A DNA stretch of 37,258 bases from Amycolatopsis rhizosphaerae (lineage in GTDB: Bacteria > Actinomycetota > Actinomycetes > Mycobacteriales > Pseudonocardiaceae). The notes beneath the pieces are model-generated. The model did no database searches, had not been told where the DNA came from, and saw nothing but the letters and a program-made list of their open reading frames with translations. Location of the stretch: the NCBI RefSeq assembly GCF_007713715.1, contig NZ_VJWX01000011.1, forward strand, positions 1 through 37,258, written 5' to 3'. The stretch's first letter is position 1, and the number at the start of each line of letters is the position of its first letter. The position numbers were made by a program, and so were the translations under genes. Below, in pieces: positions 23,829 through 32,364 of this stretch.

Positions 23829-25610
23829 ATGCCCGTCCGATCCCGATCGGCTCGCCTGGTCCTGGGGGTGGCGCTGGCCACGCTCGTGACCGGTTCGGTC
23901 CCCGCGTACGGCACAACCGCCACCACGAGCGCGCCACGCGTATTCCGGGTGGGGACCTGGAACGGGATCGCCGGTGACCAGCCGAGCATCGAGGCCGCGG
24001 TCGCCGCAGCCGGACCGGGGGACTGGATTCTCGTCGGCCCCGGCGACTACCACCCGCGGATGGACTACGCCGGCCCCCAGCGGAGCCCGAACGCCCCGGC
24101 CGGCGTGCTGATCACCACGCCGGGCCTGCACCTGCGGGGCATGGACCGCACCGACGTGGTGATCGACGGAACCAGACCGGGCGCGGCCCCCTGTTCGCCG
24201 GACCCGGCCGACCAGGATTACGGGATTCCGGACGCGTCGGGCAAACCGAGCGGCCGCAACGGAGTCGAAGCCCTGCTGACCAGCGGCGTCACCTTCGAGA
24301 ACTTCACCGTCTGCAACTTCCTCTCGGGCAGCGCGGGCAGCGGGAACGAGATCTGGTGGAACGGCGGCGACGACTCCGGCAGGATCGGCCTTGGCGCCTG
24401 GTGGGGCAGCTTCCTCTCCGCGACGTCGACGTTCTACGACCCGGGAAACCCGGGAAGCGCCGCCCAGTACGGCCTTTTCGTGTCCAATTCGGATGGTCCG
24501 GGTTCGATGACCGATACCTACGCCAGCAACTTCAGCGACTCCGGTTACTACATCGGCGCGTGCGGCGACTGCAACGCGGTGATCGACCGGGGGCACGCGG
24601 AGTTCAACGCGCTGGGCTACTCGGGCACGAATTCCGGCGGCCATCTGCTCGTGCAGAACTCCGAGTTCGACGACAACCAGGACGGGTTCGACACCAACAG
24701 CCAGAACAGCGCGGACCCGCCGAGCCCGCAGGACGGCACCTGCCCGAACGGGGAAACCGGGCCCACCGGAACCCGTTCCTGCTGGGTGTTCCGGAACAAC
24801 TACGTGCACGACAACAACAATCCCGATGTGCCGGGGGTGGGCGTCGCCGGTTCCGGGCCAGTCGGCACCGGGATCTCCCTGGCGGGCGCGCGCAACGACA
24901 CGGTGGTGCACAACCGGTTCGTCAACAACGGTTCGTGGGCGGTGCTGACCACGGTGTTTCCGGACACCGCGCCCGCTTCTTCGAGCAACGTGCCGGACTG
25001 TCGCGGCGGCGTGCTGGGCGGCAGCGCGTTCGGCGTCACCGTCCCGTGCCTGTACGACGTGTGGGGCAACGAGATCGCGGACAACACCTTCAGCGGCAAT
25101 GGCGGGTTCGGCAATCCCACCAACGGCGACCTAGCCGATCTCTCCCTGCCGCCCGCCGAGTCGCCCGGCGCGCCCGGCGACTGCTTCCACGGCAATACCG
25201 GAACCGGTGGCGTGCCCGCGACGAGTTGGCCGCTGACGCTGCAGATCACGCAGGGCACCTGCGGTTGGCCGGTGTATCCGGACCCGGCGTCGGACGCGGT
25301 GCTCGCCGCCGAGGTCGGCTGCGCCACGCAGGCCTTGTTCCCCTGCCCGCCGAACCTGCCCGCGGCCGCCTACCCGCGACGCGGCACGGTGGTCATGCCC
25401 GCGCTGCCTCGTCAGCCGACGATGCCGGACCCCTGCGCCGGGGTGCCCGTGAGCAACCCGTGGTGCCCGGACGCGGTCACGGCCGCTTCGGCGGCCGGGA
25501 GCCCGCGCGGGATCGCGGACCGGCGTCCGGCCGTGGTGTTCATTGCCGCGGGTCCCAACTCCAGCGGAGCCCGTCGTCGTCGCCGCGGCGGTAGTGGCGG
25601 ACCCCGGTGA
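23829..25610 (+). CDS. Secreted right-handed beta-helix protein
   Basis: 593 residues, with AGGAGG just upstream of the ATG. A signal peptide (about 1-28; LVLGVALATLVTGSVPAYG) directs export. The body has the pattern of parallel beta-helix proteins (pectate-lyase/NosD-like): SIEAAVAAAGPGDWILVGPGDY, then repeated short-turn rungs with Asn/Gly/Asp (GVTFENFTVCNFLSG, NSEFDDNQDGFDTNSQ, NNYVHDNNNPD). Several paired cysteines suit an extracellular protein. The C-terminus is Arg-rich. Such proteins bind or cleave polysaccharides; no catalytic set is evident. It converges on the AhpD-like gene with 54 bases between stops. Confidence 0.82.
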   Translation: MPVRSRSARLVLGVALATLVTGSVPAYGTTATTSAPRVFRVGTWNGIAGDQPSIEAAVAAAGPGDWILVGPGDYHPRMDYAGPQRSPNAPAGVLITTPGLHLRGMDRTDVVIDGTRPGAAPCSPDPADQDYGIPDASGKPSGRNGVEALLTSGVTFENFTVCNFLSGSAGSGNEIWWNGGDDSGRIGLGAWWGSFLSATSTFYDPGNPGSAAQYGLFVSNSDGPGSMTDTYASNFSDSGYYIGACGDCNAVIDRGHAEFNALGYSGTNSGGHLLVQNSEFDDNQDGFDTNSQNSADPPSPQDGTCPNGETGPTGTRSCWVFRNNYVHDNNNPDVPGVGVAGSGPVGTGISLAGARNDTVVHNRFVNNGSWAVLTTVFPDTAPASSSNVPDCRGGVLGGSAFGVTVPCLYDVWGNEIADNTFSGNGGFGNPTNGDLADLSLPPAESPGAPGDCFHGNTGTGGVPATSWPLTLQITQGTCGWPVYPDPASDAVLAAEVGCATQALFPCPPNLPAAAYPRRGTVVMPALPRQPTMPDPCAGVPVSNPWCPDAVTAASAAGSPRGIADRRPAVVFIAAGPNSSGARRRRRGGSGGPR

Positions 25611-25664
25611 CAAGTCGGCGGTCGTCCGCAGGCTCAACCCGCAGAGCCCGCGGAACGTGTCTCG

Positions 25665-26636
25665 TCATCGGGCGATGGTGGTTTCGAGGTGAGCGACGGC
25701 GGTGATGGCGCCGTAGCCGAGCAGGTGCAGCAGGCCGTGATCGGTGTACCCGTTGGCCCGCCAGCGGGTGACGTCCTCGTTGGTGATCTGGCTCGGTGCG
25801 AGCCCGGCCAGAATCGCCAGGGTGGCGGCGGGCCGGTCGTCGGGGTCGAGCGGAGCGAGGGATTCCGCCAGCCAGGCACGGTCGTCGAGCAGGCCTCGGT
25901 GCTGGGTGATCGTGTCGCGGACGACCTTGCTGGCGGGCTCGGACAGCAGTCCCTGGCTCCGGCTTGCCGCGGTCCGCAGCGCCACGTACGCGGGGCCGAC
26001 CGGGCTGTCGCCCGCCCACGCCGGGATTCCCTCGCGGGGGAGCGGGTCGAGGAGGCGGAGGCTGTCGCCGGGGGTGCGTTGCCGGCGTATGGCGCGGGCG
26101 ATCGGGGCACCGTCGAAGGTGGCTGGTTCGCCCTCCTGCATGCTGCCCGGCAGCAGGTCGCCGTTCAGCAGCGCGAGCACCATCCGGTTGATGAAGTGCA
26201 GTGCGAGCGCGGTCCCGATGTACTCGGGCGCCTCCGGTGCGGGAAAGGGTGGTGTACCGCCGGATCGCGCCCACCGGGCGAGCGCGGCGAGTTCCGGTTC
26301 GGCCGGCGTGGTTCCGCGTTCGAGCGCGTCGGCGAGGTGCCCGCCGCCGGCCAACCGCAGGAACACGAGGTGCCCGGCGGTGTCGTAGGCGCACCGGTTG
26401 GTTTGGGAGACGGAGACGGTCACGATTTCCTTGCGCCATCGGGGAACCGTGCCGGCCACGAGCGACTCGCGCAGCAGCGCCCAGCCGGAGACGAGCAGTT
26501 CGGGTGCGGGTGAGAGCATCATGACCGCCGGGCCGATGGTGCTGAACTCGGTGTTGACCTGGTCGTAGACGGCGGCCACCTGCCCGGTGGCGTCCTCGGG
26601 CCGGACGGGTGTGACGTGCTGGAACAGCGGGGGCAT
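25665..26636 (-). CDS. AhpD/carboxymuconolactone-decarboxylase-like protein
   Basis: 323 residues. The N-terminal half has the all-helical AhpD-like fold, including EIVTVSVSQTNRCAYDTAGH. In redox-active relatives this block is CxxC with a following His. Here it is Cys-Ala-Tyr-Asp, so the second cysteine is missing and classical thiol peroxidase chemistry is unlikely. The start at 26636 is set by AAAGGAG 8 bases upstream, rather than the ATG at 26681. The C-terminal half (about 180-323) looks like a second helical repeat (GLAPSQITNEDVTRW). It lies 34 bases after the tautomerase/YHS gene in the same operon. Confidence 0.78.
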   Translation of the reverse strand: MPPLFQHVTPVRPEDATGQVAAVYDQVNTEFSTIGPAVMMLSPAPELLVSGWALLRESLVAGTVPRWRKEIVTVSVSQTNRCAYDTAGHLVFLRLAGGGHLADALERGTTPAEPELAALARWARSGGTPPFPAPEAPEYIGTALALHFINRMVLALLNGDLLPGSMQEGEPATFDGAPIARAIRRQRTPGDSLRLLDPLPREGIPAWAGDSPVGPAYVALRTAASRSQGLLSEPASKVVRDTITQHRGLLDDRAWLAESLAPLDPDDRPAATLAILAGLAPSQITNEDVTRWRANGYTDHGLLHLLGYGAITAVAHLETTIAR

Positions 26637-26670
26637 TCGGAAAGCTCCTTTCGGCCGGGGGGAGTGACGG

Positions 26671-27288
26671 TCATCGGGCATGTTCTTCGGCGAATACCTC
26701 GTGGCATCCCTTGCTGCAGAAGGGAATTCGCGTGCCGTTGTGTTCCACGGTCGCGGCGGCGTGCTCGAAGGGCACGGTCATGCCGCACACCGGGTCCAGT
26801 CCTGAGCCCGGCGGCAGGTCGGCGGCCGAGCGCGGGGATTCCCGGTGCGGTTTGGTGATGATCTTGAGCAGGTCGGTCGCGGTCAGCGCCTGCCCCATCG
26901 ATCCGATGGCGCCGTCGGGCAGACCGGTCACGTGGATCCACGAGACCGGTTGCTCGTAGAGCCGTGCAGGGTTTTCGTCGATGTCGGCGAGCACCTTCGT
27001 GAATGCCGTGACAAGGTGGGAAGCCATTTCCTCCCGCCAGCTCTCCGGCACGGCGACGCGGATGAGGTAGGGCGGCAGGGCGTCCGCCTGGAGCGGGTGC
27101 CCGGCCACGTACCAGTCGTCGGCTTCGCGGAACAGCACGTGGCACAGGGACCTTCCGGCATCGATCACCGCCTCGGGGGCCTCGCTGCCCCCGGCCTGCA
27201 TCACGTCGGTCACCAGTCGCGCGCCGAGTACCCGTCGCTGGGCTCCGGTCAGGGTGCCCTTCGGGGTGAACACCTCGATGATCATCAT
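26671..27288 (-). CDS. Tautomerase-like domain fused to a YHS metal-binding domain
   Basis: 205 residues. Residues 1-145 resemble tautomerase-superfamily proteins (MIIEVFTPKGTLTGAQRR, RLYEQPVSWIHV), but there is no N-terminal catalytic proline. Residues 160-203 are a YHS domain: DPVCGMTV, then VEHNGTRIPFCSKGC, with three cysteines suited to binding a metal ion. I have not met this combination as a standard protein. It is the first gene of a minus-strand operon with the AhpD-like gene. Together they suggest handling of a metal or reactive compound. Two ATG codons in tandem at 27288 leave the start uncertain by one residue. Confidence 0.75.
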   Translation of the reverse strand: MMIIEVFTPKGTLTGAQRRVLGARLVTDVMQAGGSEAPEAVIDAGRSLCHVLFREADDWYVAGHPLQADALPPYLIRVAVPESWREEMASHLVTAFTKVLADIDENPARLYEQPVSWIHVTGLPDGAIGSMGQALTATDLLKIITKPHRESPRSAADLPPGSGLDPVCGMTVPFEHAAATVEHNGTRIPFCSKGCHEVFAEEHAR

Positions 27289-27647
27289 GCTCGGTCATCC
27301 CCTCTGTGTTGTGTGGAATCTTCTTGGCCGTGATCCTGACTGGTACGGGGCGCGTGGCGCGTCGGACGGGCGGAGACATTTCGTCTACTTCGCCGGCGGT
27401 AGGCCGGCTACTCCCGAGGGAGAACGTGCTGGTCGCCACCGGCGGCCATATGGCTGCGATGGCCGCCGTCCCCTTCGGCCGCGTTCCTCGAGGAGTGGGT
27501 CAAGCAGCCCAGGGAAGCTGTCGTGCTCCGAACTTCCGCTCGATGACGATTTCTGGAGCAGGCCGCCGACGACGACGACGGATTAGCCGCTGTGAGGAAG
27601 TCATCAGGCGCGCGCGAAAGCGTCCAAACGCGATAGTTGACGGTGGA
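27289..27647. other. Gap with gene debris
   Basis: About 360 bases. It includes the promoter side of the tautomerase/YHS operon. A plus-strand relic around 27480-27590 reads AAFLEEWVKQPREA, then ELPLDDDFWSRPPTTTTD in another frame; I cannot name it. No intact gene. Confidence 0.35.
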
Positions 27648-28901
27648 CTATCGATTGCGGGTGACGGCGATGGCGCCTACGAGCGCGATGGCGACCAGAC
27701 TGCCGGCGAGGGCCAGGGTCGGGAAGTTCGTGGCAGCGACGACGAGACCCGAGGCCATTCCGCCGACGGAGCCGGCGACAGCGATGGCGACGTCGACCAG
27801 GCCCTGGGTTTTGGCGCGGGTGGCCAGTGGGACGGCGTCGGTGATGATCGCGCTGCCGCTGATGAGGCCGAAGTTCCAGCCCAGACCCAGCAACGCGAGG
27901 GCCACCGAGAGCGGGACGACGGAGTCGGCGGGGGCGCTTGCGGCAACGATTCCGGCTGCCAGCAGGACCAGTCCGGAGGCGGTGGCGATGGTGAGGCGGC
28001 CACAGCGGTCGACGAGCCGGCCGGTCAGGGGCGAGGGCAGGTACATCGCGCCGATGTGGATGGCGATGACGAGACCGGAAGCGGCGGCGCCGTGGCCGTG
28101 GTCGTGCATGTGGACGGGCGTCATCGTCATGATCGCGACCATGATCAACTGGGTGAGCACCATGACCAGCGCACCGATCAGGACGCCGCCGCGGCGAACG
28201 CGGGGCTGGTCGCCGTCATCGCCCGGTTGCGTGGACGTCGCGACGGTGCGTTCGGCTTCCAGGACGCGAGCCAGTAGCAGTGGATCGGGGCGCAGCCAGA
28301 TGGTCAGGACCAGCGCGGCTGTCGCATAGGCTGCGCCGGCAAGCAGGAACGGCCCGGCGAGGTAGGGGATTCCCAGGGCGCGAGCGAGGTCGCCGGTGGG
28401 CGCGGCGAGGTTGGGCCCGATCACACCGCCCAGGGTGGTGGCGACCAGAACGGTGGATACCGCACGAGCGCGGTGCGCGGGGGCGGCCAGGTCGGCTCCG
28501 GCGTAGCGGGCTTGCAGGTTGGTGGCCGTGCCGGCGCCGTAGACGAATAGTGCGAGGAAGAGCAGGACGGGGTTGCCGACCACAGCGGCGGCGATGACGC
28601 CGACGCTGCCGACCGCACCGGCCAGGTACCCGGTGGCGAGGCCAGGCCGGCGGCCCCGGGTTTGCGACACGCGGCCGACGATGACGGCCGCCACCGCGGA
28701 ACCGGCGGTGCCCAGGGCGCTGGGGAGGCCTGCGAGGCTGGTGGAGCTGAGCATGTCCCGTGCGAGCAGGGCGCCGACAGCGACCCCGGCCGCCAGGCCG
28801 GCGCCGCTGAGGACCTGGGCGGCGACCAGGACGGCCAGGGCGCGGCGCTGCGCCTGGGAGTGCGTGGGGTGCCCCGTCAGGGCGGGCACGGAAGTCGTCA
28901 C
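27648..28901 (-). CDS. MFS efflux transporter
   Basis: 417 residues with about 12 hydrophobic segments and an MFS A-motif-like loop (GRVSQTRGRRPG) after TM2. A His-rich periplasmic loop, HMHDHGHG, lies near the middle. The GTG at 28901 is the likely start, with AAAGAG about 7 bases upstream; the longer frame upstream is antisense noise over the hydrolase gene. It lies 52 bases after the MBL hydrolase stop, on the same strand, and is probably expressed from the same promoter. Likely drug or metabolite export; substrate unknown. Confidence 0.85.
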   Translation of the reverse strand: MTTSVPALTGHPTHSQAQRRALAVLVAAQVLSGAGLAAGVAVGALLARDMLSSTSLAGLPSALGTAGSAVAAVIVGRVSQTRGRRPGLATGYLAGAVGSVGVIAAAVVGNPVLLFLALFVYGAGTATNLQARYAGADLAAPAHRARAVSTVLVATTLGGVIGPNLAAPTGDLARALGIPYLAGPFLLAGAAYATAALVLTIWLRPDPLLLARVLEAERTVATSTQPGDDGDQPRVRRGGVLIGALVMVLTQLIMVAIMTMTPVHMHDHGHGAAASGLVIAIHIGAMYLPSPLTGRLVDRCGRLTIATASGLVLLAAGIVAASAPADSVVPLSVALALLGLGWNFGLISGSAIITDAVPLATRAKTQGLVDVAIAVAGSVGGMASGLVVAATNFPTLALAGSLVAIALVGAIAVTRNR

Positions 28902-28953
28902 GGGAGCTCTTTCGGTAGGTGGGACCTGGGCGGAAGCAACCGGCCGGTTCGCC

Positions 28954-29754
28954 TCAGCCCAGGTCCAGGCGGTCGGCCAGCCCTGCGGCGGTGAACGCCG
29001 CAACCAGGTCGGCGCGGCCTTCGGTGAAATGGGCCCAGCCGTCGCAGTGGACGGGAACCACCCGGCGAGCACCGAGGATCGCGGCGGCCTCGGCCGCCTG
29101 GGCACTGTTCAGGACGATGAACTCGCCGTCGAAGAGAACCGGGAAGCGGGGAGCCCCGGCGAACAGGATGGCGGTGTCCATCGGTCCGAAGCGCTCGGCG
29201 ATTCCCCTGACCATCTCGAGCGAGGCGTTGTCGCCGCTGACGTAGACCGTGGGCAGGCCCTCGCCGGTCAGGACGAATCCGACGACCTGTCCGATGACCG
29301 GCTCGACCTCCTCGCGCGTACCTGGTCCGTGGATGGCGGGCACGCCCGTCACGGTGATGGTGCCGCCGCCGGGGCGGTCCAGCTCGATCGACTCCCAGTC
29401 GGCCAGCCCTCTGGCCCCGCTGCCCAGGCGCCGCCCGCCTCCCGGTGTGGTGAGGGTGAGGGGAACGCGGGCGAGCAGGGCACGGCCCGAGTCGTCGAGG
29501 TTGTCGGGGTGCTCGTCGTGGGACAGCAGGACCACGTCGACGAGGCCGAGGTCGGCGGGCGTGACCGAGGAGGGCGCGGTCTTGGTCAGGATCGGAGGAC
29601 CCGATCGCTGGTGGTCGTCAGGGGCGTAGTAGTCGCCCGGAGCGTCGAAGGTCGGGTCGGTGAGAAATCTCAGCCCACCGTATTCGAAGAGCACTGTCGG
29701 ACCGCCGAGGACGCGGACGGGAAACCGCTCGTCGGTTGTGTCGGCAGAAGCCAC
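28954..29754 (-). CDS. Metallo-beta-lactamase-fold hydrolase (UlaG-like)
   Basis: 266 residues of the MBL fold in the UlaG-like branch. Visible marks are LGGPTVLFEYGGLRFLTDPT in the first strands, a metal motif variant SHDEHPDN (where canonical proteins have HxHxDH, so the second and last ligands differ), PAIHG, YVSGDNAS and VPVHCDGWAHF. The start is the GTG at 29754, preceded by GAGGAG with 7 bases' spacing. The ATG at 29781 would sit inside the palindromic operator and has no ribosome site. First gene of the operon with the MFS transporter; divergent from the CGNR regulator, which probably controls it. Confidence 0.85.
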   Translation of the reverse strand: MASADTTDERFPVRVLGGPTVLFEYGGLRFLTDPTFDAPGDYYAPDDHQRSGPPILTKTAPSSVTPADLGLVDVVLLSHDEHPDNLDDSGRALLARVPLTLTTPGGGRRLGSGARGLADWESIELDRPGGGTITVTGVPAIHGPGTREEVEPVIGQVVGFVLTGEGLPTVYVSGDNASLEMVRGIAERFGPMDTAILFAGAPRFPVLFDGEFIVLNSAQAAEAAAILGARRVVPVHCDGWAHFTEGRADLVAAFTAAGLADRLDLG

Positions 29755-29761
29755 GAAGAAT

Positions 29762-29767
29762 CTCCTC
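29762..29767 (-). promoter_or_regulatory. Ribosome binding site fixing the MBL hydrolase start
   Basis: GAGGAG on the minus strand, 7 bases before the GTG at 29754. It touches the edge of the palindrome at 29766, so regulator binding and translation initiation signals abut. Confidence 0.7.
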
Positions 29768-29793
29768 ACGGATGAATCCATATTTATCCGTGA
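29766..29793. promoter_or_regulatory. 28-bp palindromic operator between MBL and CGNR genes
   Basis: Inverted repeat TCACGGATGAAT - CCAT - ATTTATCCGTGA with one mismatch in 12-bp arms. A related half-site, TCATGGATAAG, recurs at 29812-29822, closer to the regulator gene. Placement between divergent genes suggests a regulator binding site, probably for the CGNR protein. Confidence 0.65.
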
Positions 29794-29835
29794 AGTGACG
29801 CTACAGCTTCCTCATGGATAAGCACAAGCCGTACC

Positions 29836-30447
29836 ATGAGAAAGATGAGCGAGACCACGACCGGCGAGTCCGTGCTGCCGCCCGCGCCAGGGGCGGAGCA
29901 GTACCTCGCCCTCGCCTTCGTCAACACCACCATCGCGCTGCCGGGTGGGCAGTTCATCGATCTCCTCGGCACCCCTGCGGCGACGGGGCGATGGCTCGTG
30001 GAACACGGCCTCGCGCCGGCCGGGGTCGACGTGCAGGAGATGTGCGCGGCGCGGCTGCGCTCGCTGCGCGAACACGTCAGGGCGTTGCTCTCCGCCCGCG
30101 TCGCCGGGCTGCCCGCCTCGCCCGCGTCGCTGTCCGCAGTCAACGACGCCCTGAGCGGAGTGCCCGCCACCGCCCTGCTGTACTGGGACGAGAAGGACGG
30201 CCCCTATCGCGCGGTCCCGTGCCCCACCAACGAGATCCTCGAACACGCTCTGGCGATCCTCGCGGCCAACGCGGCCGACCTCCTCACCGGTCCTGACGCC
30301 GAACGCCTCATTAGTTGTGAATCCACTCCCTGCAACCGTTACCTGCTGCGCCACGGCCGCCGCCACTGGTGCTCCACCCGCTGCGGCGATCGAGCCCGTG
30401 CCGCTCGCGCCTACACCCGCCGCACCCACACCGGGACCTCTGGCTGA
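29836..30447 (+). CDS. CGNR zinc-finger transcriptional regulator (ABATE domain)
   Basis: 203 residues. The N-terminal part (about 20-155) fits the stress-sensing ABATE domain (YLALAFVNTTIALPGGQFIDLL). The C-terminal zinc finger has Cys161, Cys166, Cys179 and Cys183, in CESTPCNRYL and WCSTRCGDRARAARAYTRR; the eponymous CGNR reads CGDR here. These proteins are DNA-binding regulators. Divergent from the MBL-MFS operon across a 28-bp palindrome, so it probably regulates that operon. A second ATG at 29845 is an alternative start. Confidence 0.85.
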   Translation: MRKMSETTTGESVLPPAPGAEQYLALAFVNTTIALPGGQFIDLLGTPAATGRWLVEHGLAPAGVDVQEMCAARLRSLREHVRALLSARVAGLPASPASLSAVNDALSGVPATALLYWDEKDGPYRAVPCPTNEILEHALAILAANAADLLTGPDAERLISCESTPCNRYLLRHGRRHWCSTRCGDRARAARAYTRRTHTGTSG

Positions 30448-30689
30448 CAGGGGTGTTCGGGTGCTCGATGCGCAGCAAGCACTTCCGCCGGGTGAGAGGC
30501 CCATCCAGGTCAGGAGCAGCAGTCCAGCCAGGCCGGCCGAGGATGCTCCGGGTGCCTGCGGTGTCATGCGAGAGCACCGCCCAACAGCTCGGCGTGGCAT
30601 GGGCCGGGGGGCCTGTGCCAGGACATCTCCGCCGCTGGCCGTCGCAGTGGACTCTGGAAATGCATCGTGGCGGGCGTTCGCGTAATACG
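30448..30689. other. Non-coding or decayed stretch
   Basis: No gene recognised. It leads into an IclR-like fragment on the plus strand. Confidence 0.35.
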
Positions 30690-30800
30690 ACCTGCGCTCG
30701 GCAGGATCGCCGAGGCACGGGAACGGGGCTGGGTGCTGATCGATCAGGAGCTCGAACGAGGTGTCCGCAGCGTCGCGGTGCCTCTCCACGACGGCGCGGC
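30690..30800 (+). pseudogene. IclR-family regulator effector-domain fragment
   Basis: The plus strand reads RIAEARERGWVLIDQELERG, then VRSVAVPLHDG. This is the conserved block of the IclR effector-binding domain in PcaR-type regulators (GWxxxDQELExGxRSVAxP). No helix-turn-helix precedes it and the frame decays after 30800. Confidence 0.6.
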
Positions 30801-30904
30801 GGCGATCGAGCGCACCATCACCACCCGATCGAAGTCGTTCAGCGCACCGCGAAGCCCGGTGGTCGTCGCCACGCCGGAGCCGCTTTCGTCGACCGCCCCG
30901 CCGC

Positions 30905-31530
30905 TCAATCCGTGATCCCTCCGGGCCCCGTTCGGCATCGGGCCGGGGGCCCGGGCGAAATGATCAACGGCGACCCGGCTGTGCCGGTTGGGCTTCCCGG
31001 TCCGGAACTTGGGCCTGGTCTCCGGAGGCCGAGCCACGCGGCCAGTGCGGCCAGCAGGACGGCGGCCGGGTCCTCGACCACAGAGATGGTCTGGCCGAGG
31101 TCCATCCGGCTCGCTACGGAGATGCCGTCGTCCAGCATGGTGCCGTCCGGTCGGCGCAGGTGAGGCGTGCAGGCGTGGCCGCCCTTGACCCGGTGGCATT
31201 CGGAGGACACCGCTGTTGCGGTGAACCTGGTGCTGTGCGTGGCCAGGTAGCGGCGGAGGTCACCGCGCCGGAGGCGATGTACAGGCAGGTGGTCATGAAT
31301 GCCGGGAACAACAGCCAGACCCGCCCGGACATGATGATGGCGGCGCTGGCAGCTATCGCGGCGAGCAGCAGGCCGAGTACGAACCCCCCCGCGGTGGCCA
31401 CCGTGCTGCGGCTGACGATCCCCAGCGCCAGGCCGGCGCCGAGCACCAGCACCGCCGGCCAGCCCACGCGGTGGGCAGCGCGACGACGCGCCCACTGGGC
31501 GGCGGCTTCGGTCGGCCGGAATCCGTTGGT
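30905..31530 (-). pseudogene. Membrane protein, frameshifted
   Basis: The minus strand shows three hydrophobic segments (VLVLGAGLALGIV, GGFVLGLLLAAIAASAAIIM, WLLFPAFMTTCLYIASG), then a frame change at about 31255. It continues with RRYLATHSTRFTATAVSSEC and a final hydrophobic LLAALAAWLGL before a Pro/Gly-rich end at 30905. The pieces fit a single four-segment membrane protein with a soluble loop. Family not recognised. Confidence 0.5.
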
Positions 31531-31658
31531 GTGGCGGGTTTCTTGGCTGGAATGCGCGGATCATCGCACTTCAGCGTGCTGGTTCGCAGCCGATTGGGGC
31601 AACAGGGCAGTGGACTGCGCCTCTGGTCGCGCGGGTTCCTCGACGGTAGATTCCTTGT

Positions 31659-32039
31659 GTGCGGCGTGAGAACCGGTTGGTGATGATCGGGTCGGTCTGT
31701 CTGGCCGTCGTCGGTGTCGGCATCCTGGCTTTCGGTGTCGTCGCGGCGACCGTGCCGGTGGCCGCGGACGAGCCGCTCATGCGGGCCGACGGGTTGGCCT
31801 CGCTCGGTGTGGGCCTGTTCGGTCTGCTCATCGCCGTGGTCCCGTTTCGCCGGCGGGAACGCTGGGCGTGGCTCGCGCTGTGGTTTTATCCGGTCTTCTG
31901 GTCTGTACACCTGGTGGGCGGGTTGCCACCGGGAAAGGATCACGTCCACCAGGTGGTGTTCATCGTGTTGTCCCTCGTGGGTTTGCTGCTGCCCGCACGG
32001 GCATTCTTCAGCAGCGCCTCACCCACAGGTGCCCGGTGA
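31659..32039 (+). CDS. Small four-segment membrane protein
   Basis: 126 residues with four hydrophobic segments (LVMIGSVCLAVVGVGILAFG; SLGVGLFGLLIAVVPF; WAWLALWFYPVFWSVHLVGG; VVFIVLSLVGLLLPARAF). A basic loop, RRRER, follows the second. Start is GTG 31659 or ATG 31683. It appears intact and stands between decayed neighbours. Function unknown. Confidence 0.65.
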   Translation: MRRENRLVMIGSVCLAVVGVGILAFGVVAATVPVAADEPLMRADGLASLGVGLFGLLIAVVPFRRRERWAWLALWFYPVFWSVHLVGGLPPGKDHVHQVVFIVLSLVGLLLPARAFFSSASPTGAR

Positions 32040-32057
32040 TCGGGCAATTCGCGACAG

Positions 32058-32185
32058 CTACAGGAGTTTGTCCAGGGTGATCGGCGGTTCGCGGACGCGT
32101 TTGCCGGTGGCGTTGTAGACGGCGTTGGCCACCGCCGCGCCGACGCCGGTGATGCCGATCTCGCCGAAGCCGTGTGCGCCCCCAC
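32058..32185 (-). pseudogene. Xanthine dehydrogenase/CoxL-type subunit C-terminal fragment
   Basis: The minus strand reads GAHGFGEIGITGVGAAVANA, then VYNATGKRVREPPITLDKLL and a stop at 32058. This is the conserved C-terminal end of the molybdenum-binding subunit (GxGExG...AIANAVY.ATG.R....P.TP.K). Only about 42 residues remain. Confidence 0.75.
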
Positions 32186-32289
32186 TACCAGCGGCAATCC
32201 ACCCGAGAACCATGACAATCACGATCTACGGCTGGAGTACTAGCCTAGCGCTTTCACGGTGGCTGGGCGTGGGGCTGTGTCGCGCAGGA

Positions 32290-32363
32290 AGAAAGGTGCT
32301 CTGAGCTGCAAGAATATGACTTGCTGAGGGTCATGTTCTAGCGAGTTCGGGGAGCACCTTTCT
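32290..32363. repeat. Nested inverted repeats at the IS256 5' end
   Basis: Perfect 12-bp arms AGAAAGGTGCTC (32290-32301) and GAGCACCTTTCT (32352-32363). Inside them sits a second, imperfect pair, AGAATATGAC / GTCATGTTCT. The RNA could form one long stem that overlaps the transposase start region. It may be the element's end or a translational control structure. Confidence 0.65.
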
Positions 32364-32364
32364 G

